The notes: generated from the letters alone by a model not told the origin. Positions 1-6,449 are shown, counted from the stretch's first letter. The stretch: DNA of 7,617 bases from Streptosporangiaceae bacterium (GCA_025934635.1 JAICWX010000381.1:1-7617), one strand, 5' to 3'. Numbers and translations are program-made.

Positions 1-354
1 GACCTTGCTCGCGTTGACCATGGCCAGCATCTTGCCGCCGCCGCGCTGGAAGAAGATGTCCGGCGTGGAGTTCGAGTTCAGCGCGGTCTGCAGCTTGCCG
101 TCGTAGTCCTCGTTCTGGATCGTCTGCATCTTGATCGTCACGTTCGGGTGACTCGTGTCGAAGGTCTTGATCGCGTTCTGGAAGTACGTAAGACCGGGGC
201 CGGGGGTAGCGTTCGTCCAGAAGGTCAGGGTGACCTTGCCGTTGGAGGACGAGCCGCCGCCGCTGCTGCTGCCACCTCCGGCGCAGGCGGAGGCGGCCAG
301 GGCGACGCCCAGGCCAAGCGCGGCGATCGCCGCAGTACGGGTTCTCTTCATCAT
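1..354 (-). CDS. ABC transporter sugar-binding lipoprotein (solute-binding protein family 1), N-terminal part
   Basis: This is the N-terminal 118 codons of an extracellular solute-binding protein; the gene continues past the left edge. Such proteins sit on the outer face of the membrane and deliver sugars or oligosaccharides to an ABC importer. The translation begins MMKRTRTAAIAALG, a basic then hydrophobic signal peptide, followed by a lipobox (AASAC, lipidated Cys about residue 24) and a Gly/Ser linker. The mature domain opens with VTLTFWTN, then SHPNVTIKMQ, EDYDGKLQ and TPDIFFQ, all characteristic of sugar-binding family 1. The ATG at 354 is preferred over the adjacent ATG at 351 because GAGGAG (363-368) lies 8 nt upstream. 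The transporter permeases would be expected beyond the left edge. The ligand cannot be determined from this part. The family call is firm; the sugar specificity is inferred only from the neighbouring GH3 and LacI genes. Confidence 0.9.
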   Translation of the reverse strand, partial: MMKRTRTAAIAALGLGVALAASACAGGGSSSGGGSSSNGKVTLTFWTNATPGPGLTYFQNAIKTFDTSHPNVTIKMQTIQNEDYDGKLQTALNSNSTPDIFFQRGGGKMLAMVNASKV

Positions 355-634
355 CGTAGAAACTCCTCGGGTGAACTTGCGCAAAAACCTGGGACGTACT
401 GGATTGTCACGTTCAGGTGCGCGGTGTGGAAGGCGGTTATGGCGCTGACCCAGACGCCCTTGAGCGGGTCGGCGGTGACGTTGTTCCACCAGCTGAGGAT
501 GACCGGCCGCCGACGCTCGAGCTCGTCGACGCGCTCGAGCCGGCCGAAGTACCGCTACTGCTGCACGCCGCTATCGTGGCCGCTGCTGCCGCCACCGCTA
601 TGGCCACGATGACGGGTTTCGGTAAACGTCGCAT
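351..634 (-). pseudogene. Truncated, frameshifted sugar-binding lipoprotein gene (second solute-binding protein)
   Basis: Reading from ATG 634, the protein starts MRRLPKPVIVAIAVAAAA with a good lipobox (TIAAC, then SSSG) and a Ser-rich linker. In that frame it then degenerates and stops at 437. In the frame one base back, the family's expected continuation appears from about 504: VILSWWNNVTADPLKGVW, then ITAFHTAHLNVTIQYVP. This matches the start of a mature sugar-binding domain and parallels VTLTFWTN and SHPNVTI in the neighbouring intact gene. A single lost base in the GGCGGCCGG run near 504-512 would explain it. Homology ends near 390, after which the sequence becomes the leader of the downstream gene, so the remaining several hundred residues are missing. 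The shifted frame ends in a TGA that overlaps the downstream ATG (ATGA). It is most likely a dead tandem paralogue; a sequencing error could explain the shift but not the truncation. Confidence 0.75.
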
Positions 635-643
635 GAGGCTCAT

Positions 644-648
644 CTCCT
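644..648 (-). promoter_or_regulatory. Ribosome binding site of the broken binding-protein gene
   Basis: AGGAG on the minus strand directly abuts the first possible ATG (643), leaving no spacer. The second ATG (634) has a normal 9-nt spacing. This is why the start is placed at 634. Confidence 0.6.
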
Positions 649-741
649 GACGATGCCGGGATCTTCGCGGTTACGACCCAAAGTCAGACGTCCACCGCAG
701 GTGACGCCTTACAAGGATCTCGAAAGTTTATGTTTATATTT

Positions 742-752
742 CGGAATTTCCG
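742..752. promoter_or_regulatory. Putative LacI-family operator, CGGAA-T-TTCCG
   Basis: A perfect inverted repeat with a one-base centre (CGGAATTTCCG) lies in an AT-rich patch of the divergent control region. It covers the expected transcription start (about 749) of the minus-strand promoter at 756-784, the standard place for repression by a LacI-type protein. A wider pair of half sites, CGAAA (721-725) and TTTCG (739-743), lies beside it. LacI-family regulators of xyloside and glucoside genes in actinomycetes are known to use short palindromes of the GAA-N-TTC kind. Assigning this site to the adjacent LacI gene is inference. Confidence 0.55.
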
Positions 753-755
753 TTT

Positions 756-784
756 ATCATAGGAACCGTGAGGTCACCGGTCAA
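756..784 (-). promoter_or_regulatory. Sigma70-type promoter for the binding-protein (transport) genes
   Basis: On the minus strand, TTGACC (779-784) and TATGAT (756-761) are separated by exactly 17 bp, close to the vegetative consensus. Transcription would start near 749, leaving a leader of roughly 115 nt before the ATG at 634. The intact binding-protein gene has only about 35 bp between its start and the remnant's homology, so it is probably read from this promoter through the remnant. Confidence 0.65.
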
Positions 785-872
785 CCCCTCGTTTCTAAGG
801 TGTTACGTTCCTGCGTTAGGCTGTGCGATGCCCGGATAGGGGCGTTTTCAGCCGAAGCCGCGATACCGTGAT

Positions 873-885
873 CGAAAGTTTTTCG
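873..885. promoter_or_regulatory. Second putative operator, CGAAA-GTT-TTTCG
   Basis: This is an inverted repeat of 5-bp arms with a 3-bp centre, immediately ahead of the first possible start of the LacI gene. The CGAAAGTTT part also occurs at 721-729 beside the transport promoter. Its place suggests autoregulation of the repressor-GH3 unit, possibly with looping to the palindrome at 742-752 about 130 bp away. No convincing plus-strand promoter could be picked out here. Confidence 0.45.
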
Positions 886-941
886 GATGTTGACGATCAC
901 CGTGCGGACCTACCGGCCCGGCGATGAGCCGACGGTGAGAA

Positions 942-948
942 AAGGTGG
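942..948 (+). promoter_or_regulatory. Ribosome binding site deciding the LacI start
   Basis: AAGGTGG lies 4 nt before GTG 953. The upstream in-frame candidates ATG 887 and GTG 935 have no comparable site, so 953 is preferred. Confidence 0.45.
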
Positions 949-952
949 TGCA

Positions 953-2011
953 GTGCTTCCAAGGAGCAATGCGGTCAGCGAGGCCGCCCGGAGGGACCGC
1001 GGGCGGACGACCCTGGCGGCCATCGCCGCCGAGGCCGGCGTGTCGCTGCCGACGGTGTCCAAGGTGGTGAACGGACGGCGGGACGTCGCTCCGGCGACGC
1101 GTGCGCTTGTCGAACGGCTGCTCCACGAGCACCAGTACACCCGGGCGGGCACGCGGCGGCATCGCCGGTCCGGCCTCGTCGACCTGGTGTTCAACGGGCT
1201 GGACAGCCCGTGGGCAGTGGAGATACTGCGCGGTGTCGAGGAGTGGGGCACCGAGCATTCCACCGCCGTGGCGGTCTCCGCGGTACGGCACGGCAATGCC
1301 CGGCCGGCGAGCTGGACGAGTGGCCTGGCCAGCCACGATACCGACGGGGTGATCCTGGTGACCTCCGAGCTAACCGGCCGCCAGCTGGAGCAGCTCCGAG
1401 AGGCCGACATCCCGCTGGTCGTCCTCGACCCGGGGAACCCGCCGCCCCCGGACCTGCCCAGTGTCGGCGCCACCAACTGGGCCGGCGGCCTGGCCGCCAC
1501 CGAGCACCTGCTGGGCCTGGGGCACCGCCGGATCGGGGCGATCGCCGGGCCGGGTGACTACCTGTGCAGCCTGGCGAGAACCGATGGATACCGGTCGGCG
1601 CTGGAACGGGCGGGTATCAAGTTCAACCCGGCGCTGGTCCGCAACGGCGACTTCCAGCACGAGGCCGGCTTCATATGCGGCGGTAAGCTGCTCGACCTGC
1701 CCGAGCCGCCGACGGCGATCTTCGCCGGCAGCGACCAGCAGGCGTTCGGCCTGTACGAGGCGGCCCGGCAGCGAGGTCTGCGGGTACCCAAGGACCTCTC
1801 GGTCGTCGGCTTCGACGACCTGCCGGTCTCGCGCTGGGTGCCCCCGCCGCTCACCACGGTGCGGCAGCCGCTCGACGAGATGGGCCGGGCCGCGGCCCAG
1901 ATGCTTGCTGACCTGATCGAAGGGCGTCCGCTCCACTCGACCCGGATCGAGCTGTTCACCGAGCTGATCATCCGGGAGTCGACCGCGGCGCCCACCCAGG
2001 TGTGCTCATGA
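953..2011 (+). CDS. LacI-family transcriptional repressor
   Basis: This is a complete LacI/GalR-family regulator of about 352 residues, the usual family length. The N-terminal helix-turn-helix is clear at about residues 19-41 (TTLAAIAAEAGVSLPTVSKV, then VNG), followed by the hinge and a periplasmic-binding-protein-like sensor domain. Typical sensor-domain blocks include DGVILVTSELT, HLLGLGHRRIGAIAGP, DGYRSALERAGI, PTAIFAGSDQQAFGLYEAAR, DLSVVGFDDLP and PPLTTVRQPLDEMG. GTG 953 is chosen for its ribosome binding site; an in-frame ATG at 887 would add 22 unsupported residues and would almost touch the palindrome at 873-885. The stop codon overlaps the start of the GH3 gene as ATGA, so the two are probably one translationally coupled operon. 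It most likely represses the divergent transport genes and its own operon until a sugar released from the substrate binds the sensor domain. The inducer is not readable from sequence. Confidence 0.92.
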   Translation: MLPRSNAVSEAARRDRGRTTLAAIAAEAGVSLPTVSKVVNGRRDVAPATRALVERLLHEHQYTRAGTRRHRRSGLVDLVFNGLDSPWAVEILRGVEEWGTEHSTAVAVSAVRHGNARPASWTSGLASHDTDGVILVTSELTGRQLEQLREADIPLVVLDPGNPPPPDLPSVGATNWAGGLAATEHLLGLGHRRIGAIAGPGDYLCSLARTDGYRSALERAGIKFNPALVRNGDFQHEAGFICGGKLLDLPEPPTAIFAGSDQQAFGLYEAARQRGLRVPKDLSVVGFDDLPVSRWVPPPLTTVRQPLDEMGRAAAQMLADLIEGRPLHSTRIELFTELIIRESTAAPTQVCS

Positions 2012-4461
2012 CGGCCCTGGCGGCGGCCGGCACCGAGGCGGCGGCCGAGCTCTGGCGGGACCCGTCCCGGCCGGTCACGGAGCGCGTAGCCGACCTGCTG
2101 GAACGGATGACGCTGGCCGAGAAGCTGGCTCAGCTCGGCAGCGTGTGGGTCGGGGCAGCCGACGACGGGGGCGACGGGTTCGCGCCGATGCAGCATGAGT
2201 TCAGCGCCGAGCTGCCACCGCTCGACGAGCTTATCCAGGACGGCATGGGGCAGCTCACCCGGGTGTTCGGCACCCGTCCGGTCTCACCGGCCGTGGGCAT
2301 GCTCGCGCTGGCCGAGCTACAGCAGCAGATCATGACGACGAGCCGGCTCGGCATTCCGGCCATTGCTCATGAGGAATGCCTGACCGGTTTCGCGGCCTGG
2401 TCGGCGACGATCTTTCCCACCCCGCTCTCGTGGGGTGCGTCGTTCGACCCTGACCTGGTGCGGGACATGGCCGCCGCGATCGGGGCCAGCATGCGGGCCT
2501 GCGGCGTGCACCAGGGCCTGGCGCCGGTGCTTGATGTGACGCGGGATCCGCGGTGGGGCCGCACTGAGGAGACCATCGGCGAGGATCCGTACCTGGTCGG
2601 TACCATCGGCACCGCCTACGTGCTCGGCCTCCAGGCCTCCGGGGTGGACGCGACGCTCAAGCACTTCGCCGGCTACTCGGCCTCCCGGGGCGGCCGGAAC
2701 ATGGCGCCGGTGTCCATCGGCAGGCGCGAGTTCGCGGACGTGATCTTGCCGCCCTTTGAGATGGCCATCCGGCTGGGCGGCGCCCGCTCGGTGATGCCGA
2801 CCTACATCGACCTGGACGGCGTACCCGCCACCGCCGACGGTGAGCTGCTCAGAGGGCTGCTGCGGGAAAAACTCGGCTTTGGCGGCCTGATTGTCTCAGA
2901 CTATTACGCCGTGTCTTTCCTGGAGCAACAGCACTCCATAGCGGCTAGTCCGTCGGAAGCCGGGGCAGCCGCGCTGCACGCGGGCATCGACGTGGAGTTG
3001 CCGGCCGCGCGCTGTTATGGCGCGCCATTGCGCAAGGCCATAGCGGCCGGCCTGGTGGACGAGGCCGTTGTCGACCTGGCCGCGACCCGGGTGCTGACCC
3101 GCAAGTGCGAACTGGGCATGCTCGACCTCGGCTGGACGGCGCTGCCGTACCCCGAGGGCACCGGCCCGCTCGACCTGGACCCACCGGAGCACCGGAAGCT
3201 GGCCGGCCGACTGGCCGAGGAATCGGTGGTGGTGCTGGCCAACCCGCGAGGCGCGCTCCCGCTGCGGCCCGGCTCGCGGGCCGCTGTCATCGGGCCGCTC
3301 GCCGACGACCCGCTGGCGTTCTTCGGCTGCTACAGCATGCCCCGGCATCTGGGCGAGACTTATCCCGATGCCGCCGTCAGCGTGCCGGTTACCACATTGC
3401 TGTCCGCTCTTCGCTCCGAACTGGCGGCAGAGGACGCGGACCTGGCCGGGAAACCGGCCACGGTGAGCCACGCGCGCGGCTGCGACGTGCGGTCGCGGGA
3501 CAACTCGGGTTTCGCCGCGGCGATCGCCGCCGCCAAGGCGGCGGAGGTCGTGGTCGCCGTGGTGGGGGACGAGGCCGGGATGTTCGGGCGCGGCACGTCC
3601 GGCGAGGGCTGCGACGTTACCAGCCTGCGTTTGCCCGGCGCCCAGGAGGATCTGCTCCTGGCGCTGGCCGACACCGGGATCCCGGTGATCGCGGTCCTGG
3701 TCACCGGCCGACCCTATGCGCTCGGGGCCGTAGCCGACCGGCTGGCCGGGATTGTGCAAGCCTTCTTTCCCGGCGAGGAGGGCGGCCGGGCAATCGCAGG
3801 CGTGCTGTCCGGACGGATCGTGCCCAGCGGCAAGCTGCCCGTCGAAATGCCGGGTCCGGACGCCGCCCCGCCGTCGTCCTATCTCCGGTCCAGGCTGGCC
3901 GGCCCGCACGGCGGAAGCTCGGTGGATCCGTCGCCGCTGTTCGCGTTCGGGCACGGCCTGTCGTACACCAGCTTTGGCTACGATGACCTGTTCGTGTCTC
4001 CGGAAGGCGTGCCCACCGATGGCAGGGCGGACATCACCTGCACGGTCCGCAACACCGGGTCGCGGGCGGGCGCCGAGGTGGTGCAGCTCTACCTCAGCGA
4101 CCCGGTGGCGTCGGTGGCCCGGCCGTTGCGCTGGCTGGCAGGCTTCATCCGGGTCCGGCTCGAGCCGGGCGAGGCACGCCGGGTGAGGTTCCGGGTGCAT
4201 GCCGACCAGGTCGCATTCTCCGGCCGGTCCGGTCGCCGGATCGTCGAGCCTGGTGAGATATGCGTCGGCATCGGCGGCGCGTCGGACAACCTGCCGCTGA
4301 CCGGCTCGTTCATGCTGCACGGCCCGGAACGTGTGGTCGGCGCCGACCGGGTGCTGCACACCGAGTCGAGTGTCGAGTTACCGCAGGGCTCCCCGCCGGA
4401 AAGTACACAGGACGGGTGGGCGCAATTGGGTCGGAACCAGCGACGTCCCCAACAACATTAG
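2008..4461 (+). CDS. Glycoside hydrolase family 3 enzyme (beta-xylosidase or beta-glucosidase type)
   Basis: This complete three-domain GH3 enzyme of 817 residues removes terminal sugars from beta-linked oligosaccharides by a retaining mechanism. The N-terminal TIM barrel contains FPTPLSWGASFDPDLV, RDPRWGRTEETIGEDP (from R182), the KH pair of KHFAGYSASRGGRN (K218-H219) and GFGGLIVSDY, whose Asp298 is the expected nucleophile. The alpha/beta sandwich domain carries GDEAGMFGRG then SGEGCDVTSLRLPG; Glu533 is the best acid/base candidate. FGHGLSYT (from F647) leads into a C-terminal fibronectin-III-like domain (TCTVRNTGSRAGAEVVQLYL). No signal peptide is seen, so it is probably cytoplasmic and acts on imported oligosaccharides. 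Start ATG 2008 overlaps the repressor stop and has AGGTG 5 nt upstream; GTG 2002 is an alternative. The last roughly 27 residues, after about 4380, do not resemble the family and may be read-through into foreign sequence. Substrate specificity (xyloside versus glucoside or other) is inferred. Confidence 0.93.
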   Translation: MTALAAAGTEAAAELWRDPSRPVTERVADLLERMTLAEKLAQLGSVWVGAADDGGDGFAPMQHEFSAELPPLDELIQDGMGQLTRVFGTRPVSPAVGMLALAELQQQIMTTSRLGIPAIAHEECLTGFAAWSATIFPTPLSWGASFDPDLVRDMAAAIGASMRACGVHQGLAPVLDVTRDPRWGRTEETIGEDPYLVGTIGTAYVLGLQASGVDATLKHFAGYSASRGGRNMAPVSIGRREFADVILPPFEMAIRLGGARSVMPTYIDLDGVPATADGELLRGLLREKLGFGGLIVSDYYAVSFLEQQHSIAASPSEAGAAALHAGIDVELPAARCYGAPLRKAIAAGLVDEAVVDLAATRVLTRKCELGMLDLGWTALPYPEGTGPLDLDPPEHRKLAGRLAEESVVVLANPRGALPLRPGSRAAVIGPLADDPLAFFGCYSMPRHLGETYPDAAVSVPVTTLLSALRSELAAEDADLAGKPATVSHARGCDVRSRDNSGFAAAIAAAKAAEVVVAVVGDEAGMFGRGTSGEGCDVTSLRLPGAQEDLLLALADTGIPVIAVLVTGRPYALGAVADRLAGIVQAFFPGEEGGRAIAGVLSGRIVPSGKLPVEMPGPDAAPPSSYLRSRLAGPHGGSSVDPSPLFAFGHGLSYTSFGYDDLFVSPEGVPTDGRADITCTVRNTGSRAGAEVVQLYLSDPVASVARPLRWLAGFIRVRLEPGEARRVRFRVHADQVAFSGRSGRRIVEPGEICVGIGGASDNLPLTGSFMLHGPERVVGADRVLHTESSVELPQGSPPESTQDGWAQLGRNQRRPQQH

Positions 4462-4765
4462 TTCCGCGAACCGAGACATACGGAGGGCTTTTACCCCGTC
4501 TGACCTGGGGAGCCGGTGAGCGGGATCGAGCCGCTGGCCTGCCGTTTACAAGAACTACGGCCTCTCCTGCAGCGAGCGATCTACCGGCACTGATGGCACG
4601 GGTTATCGCACGGATGGCACTCGTTGCGCTGGGCTTGTCTGGCGCGTCGTTCCATGAACCGTTCCACGCGGACGGCAGGCGCAAGTAAATGGCTGTAACC
4701 GGGCGTAATGGGCAGAACCCGCCGCGGAGCCGCCACAGCTTGACACGCGCATGGGAGCAATGTGG
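4462..4765. other. Gene-free stretch with the left tRNA-like repeat
   Basis: Between the GH3 stop and the end of the DUF4143 gene there is no convincing gene. The stretch holds the tRNA-Thr 3' copy (4511-4553). Beyond it, 4554-4765 is unassigned sequence in which I recognise no integrase or transposase remnant. The plus-strand open frame ending at 4688 reads straight through the tRNA copy and is not credible as a gene. No clear hairpin plus T-run terminator follows GH3. Confidence 0.5.
4511..4553 (-). repeat. Partial copy of tRNA-Thr 3' half (putative attachment-site repeat)
   Basis: Forty-three bases match the visible tRNA-Thr part at 7575-7617 at 41 positions and in the same orientation; the match also reaches a few bases outside (CCTGGG-like). 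In tRNA numbering the copy covers position 31 to the discriminator base. Both differences are T-to-C in the tRNA sense: one in the variable loop (47) and one at T54, which is almost universally conserved. No 5' half of a tRNA follows, since the sequence changes completely after 4553. It is therefore not a functional tRNA but a second attachment-type copy, as left when an element integrates into a tRNA 3' end. Confidence 0.75.
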
Positions 4766-5992
4766 TCAGTAGGTGTCGGATAGCAGGAAGTCGTGGATCG
4801 ATAGATGGTGAATGCCACCGGTGTTGTCACCGGCGAGCGGGTCTAGGGTGATCACGTACTTGGGGTGGTTGTCAGCGATGGCCTCGAGCGGCGCATATTC
4901 GCGGCGGCGGGTCTCGGCCGAGGCGGCGATCGTGGTGGCGACCTGGATGTAGATGGTGTCCTCTTGGCGCCGGGCGGCGAAGTCGACCTCGGTGGGGCCG
5001 ACCTTACCTATCGTGACGTCGTAACCGCGGCGGCGTAGCTCGAGCCAGACGATGTTCTCCAGCACCCCGGGCAGCCTCCGGTCGGAGTAACCGAACAGCG
5101 CATGGACGATGCCGTGATCGCCGAGATAGTGCTTTTCATCGGTCGCGAGCAGCGCGCGGCCCCGGATGTCGTAGCGGGGCACCCTGCTGACAAGGAAGGC
5201 CTCCGTGAGCGCTGACAGGTAGTTCAGTACGGTCTCGTGCCGGATGGTGCGGCGCTGAGACTTCATGAACTCGGCCACGCGCCGGGCGGAGAACGGGTTA
5301 CCGACGTTGTCGATCGCGAATGCCGCGACCCGCTCGAACATGTCGGCATCGCGGATGGCGTGACGGGTCAGGACATCGCGGACCAGGGTCGAGCGGTAGA
5401 TGTCGGTGACCATCGAGCGCGCGTCGGCCTCTTCGAGTGAGACGACGTGAACGCCCGGGAAGCCGCCGTAGCGCAGGAACCGCGTGAACTCTTCACCGGT
5501 GCGGCTGATATCCCGGCTGGAGTAGGCGGCACCGAATGCCAGGTACTCGCCGAAGGAGAGCGGCCACACTTCTATAGAGACGTAGCGCCCGGCGATATAG
5601 GTGGCTAGCTCGCCCGACAGCAACCGCGAGTTGGACCCGGTGATGTACAGGTCGGTGCGGCCCTCGGCGACAAGTGAGTTGACGAGGCGCTCCCACTCGG
5701 AGACCTCCTGGATCTCATCGAGGAGGACGTAGACACGCCCCTGAGGCGGGAGCACCGCGGCCAGGTGGGCATGCAGTGCCTGCGCGGAGGCGATCGAGGA
5801 CCATTCAAGGGAATCGAAGTTGAGGTGGACGATCCGCTCCCGAGAGATCCCCCGGTCGCGCAGGCGCTGGGCGACGAGTTCAAGCAGGCGGGACTTGCCC
5901 GAACGCCGCAGGCCGGTGAGGACTTTGACGACCGGGGCGTCAATGAAGGGTTCGATCCGGTCCAGGTACAGCGGACGGTTAACCAGGCTCAT
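4766..5992 (-). CDS. AAA-type ATPase with C-terminal DUF4143 domain
   Basis: This complete 408-residue protein belongs to the family of orphan ATP-binding proteins made of an AAA domain plus DUF4143. The Walker A motif is GLRRSGKS (27-34), Walker B is VYVLLDE (87-93), and LYITGSNSRLLS (115-126) is the sensor-like strand. The C-terminal half has YLGDHGIVHALFG, LPGVLENIVWLELRRRGYDV, and an EVDF...IYIQV pair resembling the core of PD-(D/E)XK nuclease folds but lacking the usual catalytic lysine. It ends with the normal family tail (HPKYVITLDPL, then IHDFLL). The start at 5992 is fixed by GGAGG (5999-6003), 6 nt upstream; the 21 residues further upstream in frame are not supported. The family has no settled biochemical role and is common in variable genome regions. 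No toxin, methylase or partner gene adjoins it. The family call is firm; the function is unknown. Confidence 0.92.
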   Translation of the reverse strand: MSLVNRPLYLDRIEPFIDAPVVKVLTGLRRSGKSRLLELVAQRLRDRGISRERIVHLNFDSLEWSSIASAQALHAHLAAVLPPQGRVYVLLDEIQEVSEWERLVNSLVAEGRTDLYITGSNSRLLSGELATYIAGRYVSIEVWPLSFGEYLAFGAAYSSRDISRTGEEFTRFLRYGGFPGVHVVSLEEADARSMVTDIYRSTLVRDVLTRHAIRDADMFERVAAFAIDNVGNPFSARRVAEFMKSQRRTIRHETVLNYLSALTEAFLVSRVPRYDIRGRALLATDEKHYLGDHGIVHALFGYSDRRLPGVLENIVWLELRRRGYDVTIGKVGPTEVDFAARRQEDTIYIQVATTIAASAETRRREYAPLEAIADNHPKYVITLDPLAGDNTGGIHHLSIHDFLLSDTY

Positions 5993-5998
5993 ACTCGC

Positions 5999-6003
5999 CC
6001 TCC
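5999..6003 (-). promoter_or_regulatory. Ribosome binding site deciding the DUF4143 ATPase start
   Basis: GGAGG on the minus strand lies 6 nt before ATG 5992. It selects this start over the longer open frame that begins at 6055. Confidence 0.75.
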
Positions 6004-6026
6004 GGAGTCCGCACGGGGTTCGCTTA

Positions 6027-6083
6027 CTGGCGATTACAACCGCCATCCTAGCCAAAAATGATCCTTCTGGCGATTATAACCGG
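6027..6083 (-). promoter_or_regulatory. Tandem repeats and promoter-like region ahead of the DUF4143 ATPase
   Basis: CTGGCGATTACAACCGC (6027-6043) and CTGGCGATTATAACCGG (6067-6083) match at 15 of 17 positions and start exactly 40 bp apart. The right copy contains a perfect minus-strand TATAAT (6073-6078). A TAGGAT (6045-6050) lies between the two, but neither has a good -35 element. The core CGATTATAACCG is itself nearly palindromic (10 of 12 positions), so the repeats look like paired protein-binding sites over the ATPase promoter. Confidence 0.45.
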
Positions 6084-6449
6084 CCACCCCTTATCCCGAA
6101 GCAGGGAGCCCTCTGCGCCCACGTGGCCAGGGTCTCTCCTGCGCTATCGGCTTCTCGACCGGGAGACGCAGGCCCGGCTAACGCCATGGCGCCAGGCGAC
6201 ACGCCTGCTCGAAGCCGACCTGGCCCGCTCGTCGCCATCGTGTACATCATCGCCTGGACGCGGCTGGACCGCCGGGACGCATGTTTGCGGTCAAGGCGGA
6301 TTGCGAGGCTGTGGGCGAACGGGTGGACGGTAGCCTGGCCGCGGCGCAAACGCTCGCGACAGCGAAACGGTCCTGAGTGCCCTCGGCCCGCCCGCGCGGC
6401 GACGAGCAGCAAGAGCCCGGTAACCAACCAAGACAAGGACTTCCTCCTG

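Larger units (their letters stand above)
5993..6449. other. Divergent spacer between the ATPase and methyltransferase genes
   Basis: This 457-bp spacer holds the repeat and promoter region (6027-6083) near its left end. The remainder, about 6087-6440, has no gene I can support. A 31-codon frame (6281-6376, beginning MFAVKADCEAVGER) and a piece in another frame (around 6150-6230, DRETQARLTPW...LEADLAR) have coding-like composition. They could be scraps of a decayed gene, but no family is recognisable. The long open frame crossing the region into the methyltransferase is not supported before 6450. Confidence 0.4.

Noticed and set aside
148..650. Plus-strand open frames opposite the binding-protein genes
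   Set aside because: They are antisense shadows. The minus strand shows signal peptides, lipoboxes and binding-protein motifs.
890..918. TTGACG-based plus-strand promoter for the LacI gene
   Set aside because: The -35 resemblance is good, but no acceptable -10 element follows at 16-18 bp, only GC-rich sequence.
887..952. Longer start (ATG 887) for the LacI repressor
   Set aside because: There is no ribosome binding site, the ATG directly abuts the palindrome at 873-885, and the extra residues do not belong to the family. GTG 953 has AAGGTGG upstream. The longer start cannot be fully excluded.
2896..4359. Long open frame of 487 codons on the minus strand inside the GH3 gene
   Set aside because: Its translation is low-complexity, rich in Arg, Gly, Pro and His, with no family motif. 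It is the usual antisense shadow of a high-GC gene, while the plus strand carries clear GH3 motifs.
4462..4510. Terminator after the GH3 gene
   Set aside because: There is a short T-rich spot (CTTTTACC) but no stable hairpin before it.
4260..4688. Plus-strand open frame through the tRNA-like repeat
   Set aside because: It contains GERDRAAGLPFTR, the typical artefact of translating a tRNA, and overlaps the GH3 gene in another frame.
5820..6449. In-frame extension upstream of the homocysteine S-methyltransferase
   Set aside because: The frame is open but overlaps the ATPase gene antisense and has no family similarity before ATG 6450.
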